Source of the DNA: Luteimonas saliphila
GTDB taxonomy: Bacteria > Pseudomonadota > Gammaproteobacteria > Xanthomonadales > Xanthomonadaceae
Direction of reading: 5' to 3'
Length of the DNA stretch: 64,000 nt
Assembly (NCBI RefSeq): GCF_016774335.1
Contig: NZ_JAETWA010000037.1
Location: forward strand, 62,001 to 126,000
Made by a program: the position numbers and the translations under genes. Positions 1-8,956 of the stretch are shown piece by piece. Numbering within the stretch: the first letter of the stretch is position 1; every line of letters starts with the position of its first letter. The notes beneath the pieces were generated by a model. It saw only the letters and a list, made by a program, of their open reading frames with translations. It searched no databases and was not told where the DNA came from.

Positions 1-1070
1 GTGCCTGCCTGCTGCTGGCCGGCTTCGCCTGGCCCGATGGCGGCGACGCGCTGGGCCGGCGCCTGGTCGCGCCAGGCGGCGTGTCGCCGCTGCTGCCGGG
101 CGCGCGCATCGAGCAGGCGATCGCGCGGCTGCCGCATCGCGAAGGGCGTGTCGCGACCGCGGCCGGCGTCGAACTGTTCTGGCGTGCGTTCGATCCGGGC
201 GCGTACCGGCTCGACTACGCCTATCGCCCGGACGGCAGCGAGCGCGGGCGCATGGATTTCAGTCTCGATTTCGCCGTGCCCACGGCCACGCCGGTCGCGC
301 CGCGCGGCACCGTGCTGCTGCTGCATGGCTGGATGATGGACGGCGGTTCGCTGCTGCCGTGGTCGCTGCAGCTGGCGCAGGCCGGCTACCGCACCATCAG
401 TCTCGACCTGCGCAACCACGGCCGCTCCGGCGCCGCGCCGTCGGGCTACGGCCTGCGCGAGGCGCGCGACGTCGCCGACGCGGTGGCGGCGCTGCGCGAG
501 CGCGGGGAGATCGTCGGCCCGCTGCACGTGATGGGCGTGTCCTACGGCGCGGCCACCGCGATCTTCAGCGCGCGCGAGCTGGGGCTGCAGGTGGAGAACG
601 TGGTCGCGATCGAATCGTTCGACAACGCCGGGCGCGCGATCCGCGACATGGTGCCGCACCTGCTGCACAAGGCGCCGGAAAGCCTGATGCAGCAGTTCAC
701 CCATCGCTGGTTGCGCTGGCAGCTGGACGATGCCGCGCTCGAGCGCGCGATCGCGGCCGCGAGCGACACACTGGAGCTGCCGCTCGACCGGATCGACGTG
801 GGCACGGCGCTGGCGCAGGTGCCTGGCTGCGTGCTGCTGCTGCACGGCCGCGAGGACGCGCACGTGCCGGTGGCGCATGGCCGTGCGCTTGCCGCCGCGG
901 CGCCGCGCGCCCGCTACATCGAAGTACCCGGCGAGGACCACATCAGCCTGCCGATGCGCCTCGACCTGCTGGCGCCTACCGTCATCGACTGGCTCGACAA
1001 CGCCTCGCCGACCCGCAACTGCCCCTCGCCCCTGGCCCTCGCCGACCCCGCGAATCAGCGCAACGCGTAG
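1..1070 (+). CDS. alpha/beta hydrolase, 5' end outside the window
   Basis: The reading frame is open from base 3, and its first residues (ACLLLAGF) look like the end of a signal peptide or lipobox, so the true start lies upstream. The GTG at 81 is therefore probably internal. Serine-hydrolase motifs are visible: the HGW oxyanion segment near 329, the nucleophile elbow G-V-S-Y-G near 533-547, an acidic residue in GREDAHVP, and the histidine in GEDHIS near 940. The fold is that of alpha/beta hydrolases acting on esters or related bonds, but the substrate cannot be named. Its end is followed by a repeat-rich gap and a convergent transporter pair. Family call is firm; specific role unknown. Confidence 0.85.
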   Translation, partial: ACLLLAGFAWPDGGDALGRRLVAPGGVSPLLPGARIEQAIARLPHREGRVATAAGVELFWRAFDPGAYRLDYAYRPDGSERGRMDFSLDFAVPTATPVAPRGTVLLLHGWMMDGGSLLPWSLQLAQAGYRTISLDLRNHGRSGAAPSGYGLREARDVADAVAALRERGEIVGPLHVMGVSYGAATAIFSARELGLQVENVVAIESFDNAGRAIRDMVPHLLHKAPESLMQQFTHRWLRWQLDDAALERAIAAASDTLELPLDRIDVGTALAQVPGCVLLLHGREDAHVPVAHGRALAAAAPRARYIEVPGEDHISLPMRLDLLAPTVIDWLDNASPTRNCPSPLALADPANQRNA

Positions 1071-1096
1071 CCCCGACCAGCGTAGCCCGGAGAAGC

Positions 1097-1472
1097 GTAG
1101 CCCGGATAAGCGCAGCGCATCCGGGACCCCACGCATCCTTGCAGCACAACCTCCACTGCACGCGTCCAGCGCCGTTCCCGCATTGCGCCGCGGCTCCCGC
1201 TCCCGCGATCCCCGGATGCGCTTCGCTTATCCGGGCTACGGCCGGTGCGCCACTGCCTGCCACCGTGCGACACCGCCAGCCCGACCCAGACGATCGCTCA
1301 TGCGATCGCACGCCCTGCGCCGAAGAAGAACGCCCCAGCGCGTAGCCCGGATGCGCTTCGCTTATCCGGGCTACGGCCGGGCGTCACCACGCGCTTCCAA
1401 GGGCGTCTTCGCGCTGCGCTGCGGCACCGGCGTCTCCGCGATCCCCGGATGCGCTGCGCTTATCCGGGCTAC
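1097..1472. repeat. cluster of four REP-like palindromic repeats
   Basis: Four copies of a 29-33 base element lie between the hydrolase and the rarD-like gene: 1097-1125 (forward), 1211-1239 (reverse), 1342-1374 (full palindrome GTAGCCCGG...CCGGGCTAC) and 1443-1472 (reverse). The core is CCCGGATAAGCGCAGCGCATCCGGG. Such intergenic palindromes are common in Xanthomonadaceae. Here they sit between two convergent 3' ends, where they could form RNA hairpins that protect or end transcripts. I see no gene between 1071 and 1468. Confidence 0.85.
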
Positions 1473-2380
1473 GCCTGTTGGGCCACCACCCGCCGCCGCG
1501 CGGCGAGCACGCCGTCGATCGCGAACACCGCCAGCCCGGTCCAGATGATGGCGAAGCCGATCGCGCGGTCGCGGCCGAAGGCCTCGCCGAAGAAGAGCAC
1601 CCCCAGCAGCAACTGCAGCGTCGGCCCGATGTACTGCAGCAGGCCGACCACGCTCAGCGGCACGCGTCGAACCGCATAGGCGAAGAAGATCAGCGGGATC
1701 GCGGTCAGCGCGCCGCCCAGCACCAGCAGCAGGTCGATCCAGCCGCCCCAGCGCAACGACACGAAGCCGCCCTCGCCTGCGAACTCGAACCAGGCCAGCA
1801 ATGCCAGCGCGGGGAAGAACATGAACATGTTCTCCACGCCGAGCCCGCGCACTGCCTCGACCGCGGCGAACTTGCGGATCAGTCCGTAGAGCCCGAACGA
1901 GCCGGCCAGGCACAAGGCGATCCACGGGAAGCTCCCGTAGTGGAACGTCAGCCACAGCACGCCGCATGCCGCCAGCGCCACGGCCACCCATTGCGCCGGC
2001 GACAGCCGCTCGCGCAGGAACAGCACGCCCATCACCACATTGAGCAGGGGGTTGATGAAGTAGCCCAGGCTGGCCTCGACCACGTGCCCGGCGTTGACCG
2101 CCCATACGTACAGGCCCCAGTTGACCGCGATCAGGGTGCCCGACAGCGCCAGCATCGCCACCAGCCGCGGCTGCGCGAGCACCGTGCGATACCAGCCGCG
2201 GCCCTCTCGCAGGGCGAGCCAGGCGGCGACCAGCACCGCGCACCACACCGCGCGGTGCAGCACGATCTGCAGCGACGGCACCGCCTTGAGCAGGTGCCAG
2301 TACAGCGGCATTAGCCCCCAGATGACGAACGCGCCGACCGCGATCCACAGGCCGCGGCGGTCGAGGCCAGGCGGGGTCAC
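1469..2380 (-). CDS. rarD: EamA family transporter, RarD-like
   Basis: About 303 residues with ten hydrophobic segments, the size and pattern of RarD in the drug/metabolite transporter superfamily, an inner-membrane permease of uncertain substrate. The N-terminus (RRGLWIAVGAFVIWGLMPLYW) and the later NWGLYVWAVNAGHVVEASLG stretch fit RarD. The start is GTG at 2380, which overlaps the TGA of the upstream yedA-like gene as GTGA, implying translational coupling. Its 3' end abuts a REP-like repeat. Family assignment strong; substrate not inferable. Confidence 0.85.
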   Translation of the reverse strand: MTPPGLDRRGLWIAVGAFVIWGLMPLYWHLLKAVPSLQIVLHRAVWCAVLVAAWLALREGRGWYRTVLAQPRLVAMLALSGTLIAVNWGLYVWAVNAGHVVEASLGYFINPLLNVVMGVLFLRERLSPAQWVAVALAACGVLWLTFHYGSFPWIALCLAGSFGLYGLIRKFAAVEAVRGLGVENMFMFFPALALLAWFEFAGEGGFVSLRWGGWIDLLLVLGGALTAIPLIFFAYAVRRVPLSVVGLLQYIGPTLQLLLGVLFFGEAFGRDRAIGFAIIWTGLAVFAIDGVLAARRRVVAQQA

Positions 2381-3309
2381 GCGTCCGCTTCCGCGACGGC
2401 GACCGGCGTGGGCTTCTTCGCCTTGGCCAGCGTGATCGCGACCACGCCCGACAGCACCACCGCCATCGCGCCGAGGTCGCGCGCGCCGAACGTCTCTCCC
2501 GCCAGCCAGATGCCGAGCAGCACCGCGATCACGGGGTTGACGTAGGCGTAGCTGCTCGCCAGCGCCGGCCGCACGTGCTGCAGCAGCCAGATGTAGGCGC
2601 TGAAGCCCACCAGCGACCCGAAGCTGGCCAGGTAGCCGACCGCCCACAGGCCGCGGGCGCTCGGCCAGCCGTCGAAGCGCTCGCCGATCGCAAGCCCCGC
2701 CACCAGCATCGCCGCACCCCCGCACAACATCTGCGCGGCGGCCGACATGAAGGGCGACGGCAGGTCGCGGCCGCGGCTCCAGATCGAACCGTAGGCCCAG
2801 GCCACCGCGGCCACCAGCAGGGCGACCAGGCCGACCGGGGTCGCCGTCAGGCTGCTGCCGGCATTGAGCCAGGCCACGCCGACGAAGCCCACGCCAAGGC
2901 CGATCCATTCCACCCGCCTTGGATGCTCGCCGCGCAGCACCGCGAACAGCGCCATCCACAACGGCACCGAGGCCACCGCGACCGCGGCCATGCCCGAGGA
3001 CACCGTCTGCTCGGCCACGCACACCAGGCCGTTGCCGACGCCGAGCAGCAACATGCCCACGAACGCGGCATTGCGCCATTGCGCGGGGGTGGGCAGGGCC
3101 ATGCCGCGCCAGCGCAGCACCGCCAGCAGCACCAGGCCGCAGGCGAGGAAGCGCACGCCGCCCATCAGCAGCGGCGGCCAGCCGCCTTCGAGCGCGAAAC
3201 GGATGGCGAGATAGGTCGAACCCCAGATCAGGTACACCGACGCCAGCGCGAGGGCGATGGCGAGCGTGGACGCGGACGCTGGGCCGACCGATGCAGGCGA
3301 GGGACGCAT
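2377..3309 (-). CDS. yedA: EamA family transporter, YedA-like
   Basis: 310 residues with about ten membrane segments in two EamA repeats. The early VYLIWGSTYLAIRFALEG and the late SSYAYVNPVIAVLLG segments are typical of the YedA group of drug/metabolite exporters in the inner membrane. It is the first gene of a two-gene unit: its TGA is embedded in the GTG start of the rarD-like gene (GTGA). The two proteins are different subfamilies rather than a heterodimer known to me. The longer reading frame running to 3415 is in another frame. Confidence 0.85.
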   Translation of the reverse strand: MRPSPASVGPASASTLAIALALASVYLIWGSTYLAIRFALEGGWPPLLMGGVRFLACGLVLLAVLRWRGMALPTPAQWRNAAFVGMLLLGVGNGLVCVAEQTVSSGMAAVAVASVPLWMALFAVLRGEHPRRVEWIGLGVGFVGVAWLNAGSSLTATPVGLVALLVAAVAWAYGSIWSRGRDLPSPFMSAAAQMLCGGAAMLVAGLAIGERFDGWPSARGLWAVGYLASFGSLVGFSAYIWLLQHVRPALASSYAYVNPVIAVLLGIWLAGETFGARDLGAMAVVLSGVVAITLAKAKKPTPVAVAEADA

Positions 3310-3428
3310 CGGACACCGTGGGGCAGGGGCGCGCGGACACGGACGGTGCGTCGCGCGGAATGGCCGACATTCTACGGCGCGTCGTCGTTCCCGGGCTGGA
3401 ACACCGCGGTCCCACGCATGCCGGTTCC

Positions 3429-3549
3429 GTAGGAGCGCCTTCAGGCGCGACCCGGGCTTCGGGGCATCACGCGTCGGTCGCGGCTGAAGCCGCTCCTACA
3501 GGGGTATGGCGGGCATGGGTGCGTAGGAGCGCCTTCAGGCGCGACCGGG
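3429..3549. repeat. three copies of a GTAGGAGCGCCTTCAGGCGCGACC-type repeat
   Basis: Copies at 3429-3456 (forward), 3476-3499 (reverse, GGCTGAAGCCGCTCCTAC) and 3523-3549 (forward). Each has a short internal palindrome (GCGCCTTCAGGCGC). The element is frequent between genes in Xanthomonadaceae. The third copy runs into the 3' end of the YjbR gene and supplies its stop codon, so that protein's last residues are encoded by repeat sequence. A related pair lies near 27246-27308. Confidence 0.8.
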
Positions 3550-3912
3550 CGCCGGCCGGTCGAGGTCCGGCGGCCTTCGCGACTTCGGCAGCTTCGCCAC
3601 CGCGCTGCGCCAGGACCCGTCGACCAGTGCCCGCAGCTCGCCGGCGGGCATCGTGCGCACGTCCACGATCGTGAGCCAGCCGAAGCGCGCCAGCCAGCGT
3701 GCCGGCTGGATCCCCGGCTGGTCGGTGAGTTCGAGGAAGCGTTCCGCGGGCGCCTTCAGGCTGAACCGCCAGCGTTGCGGCGCGCTGGTCTTGAAGTGGG
3801 CGAAGCGCTTGCCGGCGACCGTATAGACGAGGATGTTCGCGGGCGGTCCGTGCAGCCGCGCCTCCGCACCGGGCAGGCCCGCGCAGTAGCGCTTGAGCGC
3901 GGCGACGTCCAT
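3535..3912 (-). CDS. MmcQ/YjbR family protein
   Basis: 125 residues. The FAHFKTS motif, the SLKAPAERFLELTDQPGI segment and WLTIVDV fit the MmcQ/YjbR family, small proteins with a double-stranded DNA-binding-like fold (CyaY-like) whose cellular role is not settled. ATG start at 3912. The gene lies 12 bases downstream of apt on the same strand and is probably cotranscribed. Its C-terminal PAPGRA and its stop codon fall inside an intergenic repeat copy, so this tail is probably not conserved. Confidence 0.8.
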   Translation of the reverse strand: MDVAALKRYCAGLPGAEARLHGPPANILVYTVAGKRFAHFKTSAPQRWRFSLKAPAERFLELTDQPGIQPARWLARFGWLTIVDVRTMPAGELRALVDGSWRSAVAKLPKSRRPPDLDRPAPGRA

Positions 3913-3924
3913 CGTGCCGCGCGC

Positions 3925-4449
3925 CTACAACACCCGAGCCGCGCGCAGCGGCACCGGGTCGTCCCAGCGCTGGCGTCCGCGCAGGAACGCCAGTTCGACC
4001 AGCACGTCCGCACCGACCACCTCGGCGCCCTGGCGGCGCAGCAGCGCGGTGGCCGCGCGCAGGGTGCCGCCGGTGGCCAGCACGTCGTCGACCACCAGCA
4101 CCCGCGCGCCCGGCGGCAGGGCGTCGACATGGACCTCGAGCCGGTCGCTGCCGTACTCCAGCGCGTAGTCCAGAGCCAGCGTCCGACCCGGCAGCTTGCC
4201 GGGCTTGCGCACCGGCACGAAGCCGCAGCCGAGCGCATGCGCCAGCGCCGCGCCGAGGATGAAGCCGCGCGATTCGATCCCGGCGACCGCGTCCGGCGGC
4301 GCGTCGCGCCAGGGCGCCGCCATCGCAGCGACCGCAGCGGCGAACGCGTCGGCATCGGCGAGCACCGGGGCGATGTCCTTGAACACGATGCCCGGTTTCG
4401 GGAAGTCGGGGACGTCGCGGACCAGGCGGAACCAGTCGGACACGGGCAC
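3925..4449 (-). CDS. apt: adenine phosphoribosyltransferase
   Basis: 174 residues, the normal size for Apt, a cytosolic purine-salvage enzyme that joins adenine and PRPP to form AMP and pyrophosphate. The PRPP-binding motif [15 protein letters not shown] is intact near residues 119-133, and the N-terminal [15 protein letters not shown] is diagnostic. The start is GTG at 4449 in the sequence gtgcccgtgtcc; a second GTG two codons on is possible. The next gene on the same strand is yjbR. It diverges from the DUF4920 gene, with about 90 bases between them. Confidence 0.95.
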   Translation of the reverse strand: MPVSDWFRLVRDVPDFPKPGIVFKDIAPVLADADAFAAAVAAMAAPWRDAPPDAVAGIESRGFILGAALAHALGCGFVPVRKPGKLPGRTLALDYALEYGSDRLEVHVDALPPGARVLVVDDVLATGGTLRAATALLRRQGAEVVGADVLVELAFLRGRQRWDDPVPLRAARVL

Positions 4450-4542
4450 GATCCTGAAGCGGGGCAGGCGGCCATCCTATCGCCCCTGCCCGCGGCCCGG
4501 CCTTCGCGCTATCGTGGCCGCCCGATTCCAAGGAGCGCCGCC

Positions 4543-4965
4543 ATGCGCCTGCTGCCGATCCTGGTCCTGAGCGTCTGCGCCGCCGTCGCGCATGCTGGCG
4601 GCACACCGCACGGCAAGCCCCTGCCCGCAGGCGAGACCGTGCCGGTGTCGCAGGCGATCGCCGAGTTCGACGCCCACGCCGGCGCGCCGAAGCGCTTCAG
4701 CGGCCGCATCACCGAAGTCTGCCGGGCCAAGGGCTGCTGGATGATGCTCGAGGACGACGGCCGCAGCGCACGGGTGATGTTCGGCAAGCACGACTTCTAC
4801 ATCCCGAAGGACACCACCGGCAGCGCGGTGGTGCACGGCGTGCTGACGCGCAAGGAACTCACCCCCGAACAGGTGGAGCACCTCAGCGGCGACAGCGGCA
4901 AGGGCATCGCCGCCGAGCCGGTGGAATACCGCATCACCGCCGACGGCGTCGAAATCGCGTCCTGA
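4543..4965 (+). CDS. DUF4920 family secreted protein
   Basis: 140 residues with a clear N-terminal signal peptide (MRLLPILVLSVCAAVAHAGG). An AAGGAG ribosome site lies just upstream of the ATG at 4543. The middle carries GRITEVCRAKGCWMMLEDDG, the C-x4-C-W-M pattern typical of DUF4920 proteins, which have an OB-like fold; the two cysteines could form a disulphide or bind metal. Periplasmic location is inferred. Function unknown. It stands alone, divergent from apt. Confidence 0.8.
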   Translation: MRLLPILVLSVCAAVAHAGGTPHGKPLPAGETVPVSQAIAEFDAHAGAPKRFSGRITEVCRAKGCWMMLEDDGRSARVMFGKHDFYIPKDTTGSAVVHGVLTRKELTPEQVEHLSGDSGKGIAAEPVEYRITADGVEIAS

Positions 4966-5002
4966 CGTCGGCGCGGCGCGCCTGCCGCGCGAAGCCCGTG
5001 CC

Positions 5003-5884
5003 ATGGACCACGCATCCCCGCTCGCTTTCCAGCGCCAGGTGCCTGCGCATCGCCCTGCTCCCGCTTGCGGGGGAAGGGCGGGGACGGCGGCGTGTCCGCG
5101 GCCAACAAGCTCCAGCGGCACCATCGCGCTGCTCGCCGTCGTCGTGTTCGCCACCGCAGCGCCCGACGCCGATGCCCGCACCGTCTACCGCTGCGTGCGC
5201 GACGGCACCGTCAGCCTGTCCACCGCGCCCGAGCCGGGATCGAAGTGCGAGGCGAAGGAACTCGACGACAACGCCGTGCAGACGCCGAACCTGTGGGGAT
5301 CGATGGGCGTGTTCAGTGGCACCCTGTACGAGCGCGAGCAGGACGGCACCCTCGTCTACGGCACGCGCAACCTGCCGGGTTCGCGCCCGTACCTGCGCTT
5401 CACCGCGACCACGCCGCCGGGTGAGCCGGCGCATGAAGGACTCGGCCAGGTCGGCGCGCCGCGGCTGGACCGGTTCCCGGGCGAGTTCCGCACCGCGGCC
5501 AAGGCGACCGGGGTCGAAGACGCATGGCTGCGCGCGATCGCGCATGCCGAAAGCGACTTCGACGCGGGGGCGCTCTCGCCCAAGGGCGCGCAGGGCGTGA
5601 TGCAGCTGATGCCCGACGTGGTCTCCGACTACGGGGTGGAGGATCCGTTCGACGCGCGGCAGTCGATCCGCGCCGGCGCCCGCCACCTGCGCGCGCTGCT
5701 GCGGCGCTACGACGACGACCGCACGCTGGCGCTGGCTGCCTACAACGCCGGCATCGGCACGGTGCAGCGCTACGGCGGCGTGCCGCCCTACGCCGAGACG
5801 CAAGCGTACATCGCCAAGGTGCAGGCGCTGCATGCGCGCTATCGCGAGGCGATGGGCTTCCGGGTGGAGCGGCCGGCACAGTAG
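5003..5884 (+). CDS. lytic transglycosylase with SLT domain
   Basis: 293 residues as read from ATG 5003. A hydrophobic segment (TIALLAVVVFATAAP, about residues 40-54) is followed by a DUF4124-like region (VYRCVRDGTVSLST), then a C-terminal transglycosylase domain. The catalytic glutamate is in AIAHAESDFDAGALSPKGAQ, followed by GVMQLMP and LALAAYNAG. Such enzymes cleave peptidoglycan to 1,6-anhydromuramyl products in the periplasm. The unusual leader before the signal segment includes a palindromic CTCCCGCTTGCGGGGGA stretch (near 5058), suggesting a repeat has been captured at the 5' end; no better in-frame start follows it. Confidence 0.85.
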   Translation: MDHASPLAFQRQVPAHRPAPACGGRAGTAACPRPTSSSGTIALLAVVVFATAAPDADARTVYRCVRDGTVSLSTAPEPGSKCEAKELDDNAVQTPNLWGSMGVFSGTLYEREQDGTLVYGTRNLPGSRPYLRFTATTPPGEPAHEGLGQVGAPRLDRFPGEFRTAAKATGVEDAWLRAIAHAESDFDAGALSPKGAQGVMQLMPDVVSDYGVEDPFDARQSIRAGARHLRALLRRYDDDRTLALAAYNAGIGTVQRYGGVPPYAETQAYIAKVQALHARYREAMGFRVERPAQ

Positions 5885-5885
5885 G

Positions 5886-5974
5886 AAAACCGGGGTCAGA
5901 GTCGACTTTCCCCGAAGATCCGTGCCGACCGCCGGATGACCGGGGGAAAGTCGACTCTGACCCCGGTTTTCCCC
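5886..5974. repeat. large inverted repeat of the GGGGTCAGAGTCGACTTTCCCC type
   Basis: Two arms of about 28 bases (AAAACCGGGGTCAGAGTCGACTTTCCCC at 5886-5913 and its complement from about 5944 to 5972) surround a short spacer. The structure lies between the convergent ends of the transglycosylase and sugar dehydrogenase genes. Repeats of this type are recurrent in Xanthomonadaceae and have been seen near REP-associated transposases (from memory). As RNA it would form a strong hairpin and could serve as a bidirectional terminator. Confidence 0.8.
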
Positions 5975-5989
5975 GGTTCTCGCTGCGCC

Positions 5990-7186
5990 TCAGCCTTTCG
6001 GCGTGAGCTTCAGCAGGCGCCCGCCCTTGCCGTCCTCGATCACCCACAACGCGCCGTCCGGTCCCTGGCGCACGCCGCGGATGCGCGCGCCCATCTCGAA
6101 GCGCTCGGCCTCCCAGGCGCGATCGCCCTCGAACTCGATCCGCACCAGCGCCTGCGACGACAGGCCGCCGGCGAAGGCGTCGCCCTTCCAGTCCGGGAAC
6201 AGGTCGCCGGAGTAGAACACCAGGCTCGACGGCGAGATCACCGGGGTCCAGGTGATCGCGGGCGCGTTGAACTCCGGACGGGTGTCGTGGTCGGGGATCG
6301 GGCGGCCGTCGTAGTGGTCGCCGTTGGACACGATCGGGTAGCCGTAGTTGGCGCCGCGCTCGACCCTGTTGAGCTCGTCGCCGCCCTTCGGCCCCATCTC
6401 GATGTCCCACAACTGGCCGTTGTCGTCGAAGGCGACGCCGAGCGGATTGCGGTGCCCGAGCGACCACACCTGCGCGGCCACCTCGCCCTGGCCGGCGAAC
6501 GGGTTGTCCGCCGGCACGCTGCCGTCGTCGTTCAGGCGCAGCACCTTGCCCATGTTCGAGGCCATGTCCTGCGCCGGGTCGAACTTCTGGCGGTCGCCGG
6601 AACCGATCCAGAGCATGCCGTCGTGGAACACGATGCGATGCGCGTAATGGCCTCGTCCGCTCACCTTCGGCACCTGGCGCCAGACCACCTCGAGGTTCTC
6701 CAGCGCGCCGCCACCGGCGTCGTCGGTCACCAGGCGCGCGCGCGCGACCGCCGCGCCGGCGGTGTCGCCATCGCCTGCTTCGGCATAGCTCAGGTACACC
6801 ATGCCGTTTTCGGCGAACTCCGGATGCGGCACCACGTCGCCGAACCCGCCCTGGCCGCCGTAGACGACGTCCGGCACGCCGGTCACTTCTCCGGCGCGCC
6901 CGCTGGCCACGTCGACCAGCCGCAGCGCGCCCGGCTTCTCGCTCACCAGCAGGCGGCCGTCGGGCAGGAAGCTCAGGGCCCAGGGTTCGTCGAACGCGGC
7001 GACCGTCTCGACCGAGAACGGGCCGATCTCGCGGGTCTCGCGCGCCTGCCGATCGCCCGCGTCCTGCGCGGTCGCAGCCGTGTCCTTGGCCGCGGACTGC
7101 GCGGCGGATTCCGCGGTGCCGTTGGCGTTGCACGCCGTGAGCAACGCCAGGGACAGCAGCGTGGTGGTCAGCGCGGGTCGTGGCAT
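5990..7186 (-). CDS. PQQ-dependent sugar dehydrogenase-type lipoprotein
   Basis: 398 residues. The N-terminus has a lipobox ([10 protein letters not shown]), so it is probably an outer-membrane or periplasmic lipoprotein, followed by an alanine-rich linker. From about residue 55 it has a six-bladed beta-propeller of the soluble glucose dehydrogenase/Yli family: [20 protein letters not shown], then [30 protein letters not shown], and [17 protein letters not shown]. It is expected to oxidise aldoses using PQQ, but substrate and acceptor are not known. ATG at 7186 follows a GGAG ribosome site. Monocistronic. Confidence 0.85.
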   Translation of the reverse strand: MPRPALTTTLLSLALLTACNANGTAESAAQSAAKDTAATAQDAGDRQARETREIGPFSVETVAAFDEPWALSFLPDGRLLVSEKPGALRLVDVASGRAGEVTGVPDVVYGGQGGFGDVVPHPEFAENGMVYLSYAEAGDGDTAGAAVARARLVTDDAGGGALENLEVVWRQVPKVSGRGHYAHRIVFHDGMLWIGSGDRQKFDPAQDMASNMGKVLRLNDDGSVPADNPFAGQGEVAAQVWSLGHRNPLGVAFDDNGQLWDIEMGPKGGDELNRVERGANYGYPIVSNGDHYDGRPIPDHDTRPEFNAPAITWTPVISPSSLVFYSGDLFPDWKGDAFAGGLSSQALVRIEFEGDRAWEAERFEMGARIRGVRQGPDGALWVIEDGKGGRLLKLTPKG

Positions 7187-7268
7187 CGGAATCTCCTCAC
7201 CGGGATCGGGGGTCTCCGCATGATACCGTCCGCCGACCCCCGGCCATACCGGCCATCGGCGATACGCA

Positions 7269-7460
7269 ATGACGATGCAGGATTTCGAGACGCTCGACTG
7301 CCCCTATTGCGGCGAACCGGTCACGCTCGCGCTCGACGCGTCCGCGGACGACCAGTCGTACGTCGAGGACTGCCAGGTGTGTTGCCGGCCGATGCTGGTC
7401 GCGGTTGCGTTCGATGCACCGGATTCACCGCGGATCACGTTGCGCCGCGAAGACGAATAG
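7269..7460 (+). CDS. CPXCG motif cysteine-rich protein
   Basis: 63 residues. The N-terminal CPYCGE and the later DCQVCCRPM form a four-cysteine zinc-ribbon pattern typical of the small CPXCG family in gammaproteobacteria. No function is established. Starts are ATG 7269 or ATG 7275 two codons later. It is divergent from the sugar dehydrogenase, with about 80 bases between them. Confidence 0.8.
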   Translation: MTMQDFETLDCPYCGEPVTLALDASADDQSYVEDCQVCCRPMLVAVAFDAPDSPRITLRREDE

Positions 7461-7675
7461 GCCCGGGACGGCTGGGCTGGCGCTGGGCGGGCCCCGTCCG
7501 CGCGAAGCGGGCCTGGCGGCGCGAGACTGAACGCGAGATTCGCGGGAACGTCTTGTTAACTTCGCGCATGCACGGATCTTTATGCCCACCCGGGCAAGGT
7601 GTGCGCCGTGCGGAAAGCGGTCGTCAGGGACGCCAGCCGCGCACCACAAAAATCGAATCCCCACGGGAGATAGTG

Positions 7676-8032
7676 ATGAAGAATGCACGCAAGCCGCTGT
7701 TCGGAATGATCGCGCTGGGCGCGGCCCTCGCCATGCCGATGGCCTTCGCGCAGGACGCCACCACGCCGGCGCCGCAGGATCCGACGGCGCCGACGGCGCC
7801 CACGCAGTCCACCGCCCCGGCAACCGAGCAGCAACCGCTGACGTGGGCCGATGTCGATGTCGACGGAAACGGCACGCTGAGCAAGGACGAGGCGGGCGCG
7901 CTGCCGTCGCTGGCGCAGGTGTTCGACGACGCCGACGCCGACAACGATGGCGAACTGACGCCGGACGAGTACAAGGCCTTCGTCGCCCAGGCGAATCCGC
8001 AGCAGCCCGACGCGTCCGGCGGCAGCGACTGA
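7676..8032 (+). CDS. EF-hand domain secreted protein
   Basis: 118 residues. It has a signal peptide (MKNARKPLFGMIALGAALAMPMAFAQ), a Pro/Thr/Ala-rich linker, and two EF-hand loops: DVDGNGTLSKDE and DADNDGELTPDE, both with acidic residues at positions 1, 3, 5 and 12, so both should bind calcium. The ATG at 7676 follows GGGAGATAGTG. Periplasmic calcium binding is inferred from family knowledge; no partner is visible. A strong terminator lies downstream. Confidence 0.85.
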   Translation: MKNARKPLFGMIALGAALAMPMAFAQDATTPAPQDPTAPTAPTQSTAPATEQQPLTWADVDVDGNGTLSKDEAGALPSLAQVFDDADADNDGELTPDEYKAFVAQANPQQPDASGGSD

Positions 8033-8090
8033 CCCGAACCGGCGTAGCGCAGCCTTCCTTGCAGGGCTGTTTTCCAACGCAGGCAAGCGA

Positions 8091-8124
8091 GCCATCGGCG
8101 GCCCCAGGGCCGCCGATGGCGTTT
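8091..8124 (+). terminator. rho-independent terminator after the EF-hand gene
   Basis: A perfect 13-base-pair stem (GCCATCGGCGGCC with GGCCGCCGATGGC), loop CCAG, followed by GTTTT. It lies about 60 bases past the EF-hand stop codon. Confidence 0.85.
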
Positions 8125-8206
8125 TCGGCATCCGGGGGGCCGGAGGCCCGATCCTGATGGATCTCCAGGACGATGCCGCGCCCCGTCGCCGCGGCATAAT
8201 GCGACG

Positions 8207-8956
8207 ATGGATACGACTCCCCCGATCGAGATGGTCGGCTTCGACGCCGACGACACCCTGTGGCGCAGCGAGGACTACTTCCACGCCGCGCAGGACGAGT
8301 TCGAGCGCATCGTCGGGCGCTACGTGGATCTCGCCGAAGCCGGCGTACTCGATCGGCTCTATGCGGTGGAGAAGGGCAACATCGCGGTGTTCGGCTATGG
8401 CGTGAAGGGCATGGCCCTGTCGATGGTGGAAGCGGCGGTCGACGTCACCGACGGACGCATCGCGGCGCGCGACCTGCACCGCATCGTGCAGATCGCCAAG
8501 GACATGCTGCGCCATCCGGTGGAACTGCTGCCGGGCGTGCGCGACGCGGTCGAGGCGATCGCCGCCGAGCACCCGGTGGTGCTGATCACCAAGGGCGACC
8601 TGTTCCACCAGGAGGCGAAGGTGCGCGACAGCGGCCTGGCCGATCTGTTCCGCCGCATCGAGATCGTCAGCGAAAAGGACGTCGCCGCCTACGCGCGCCT
8701 GCTCGAAGAGTTCGCGGTGCCCGCCGACCGCTTCGTGATGGTCGGCAACTCCCTGCGTTCGGACATCGTGCCGATCCTGCGCCTGGGCGGCTGGGGCGTA
8801 CACGTGCCCTACCACCTGACCTGGGCGCACGAGAACGAGGCCGACGATGTCGCCGGGCACCCGCGGCTGCGGCAGGTGGCCGATGCCGCCGCGCTCCCGG
8901 CGGCGATCGGCGACATCGTGGCGTCGGCCGCGGTGGCTACAATCGTCGAAGCTTGA
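8207..8956 (+). CDS. HAD family hydrolase
   Basis: 249 residues with the HAD motifs in order: FDADDT (nucleophile Asp13 and acid/base Asp15), LITKGD (motif II threonine, about residue 126), a lysine in EIVSEKD, and MVGNSLRSD (motif IV). The size and cap region match the YjjG/phosphoglycolate phosphatase-like subgroup. It is a cytosolic phosphatase of unknown substrate. Its TGA shares a base with the ATG of the next gene (TGATG), so the two are probably coupled. Confidence 0.85.
   Translation: MDTTPPIEMVGFDADDTLWRSEDYFHAAQDEFERIVGRYVDLAEAGVLDRLYAVEKGNIAVFGYGVKGMALSMVEAAVDVTDGRIAARDLHRIVQIAKDMLRHPVELLPGVRDAVEAIAAEHPVVLITKGDLFHQEAKVRDSGLADLFRRIEIVSEKDVAAYARLLEEFAVPADRFVMVGNSLRSDIVPILRLGGWGVHVPYHLTWAHENEADDVAGHPRLRQVADAAALPAAIGDIVASAAVATIVEA

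Noticed and set aside
1080..1480. CRISPR-like repeat array
   Set aside because: The repeats are palindromic, differ in orientation and have uneven spacing; no cas genes are present.
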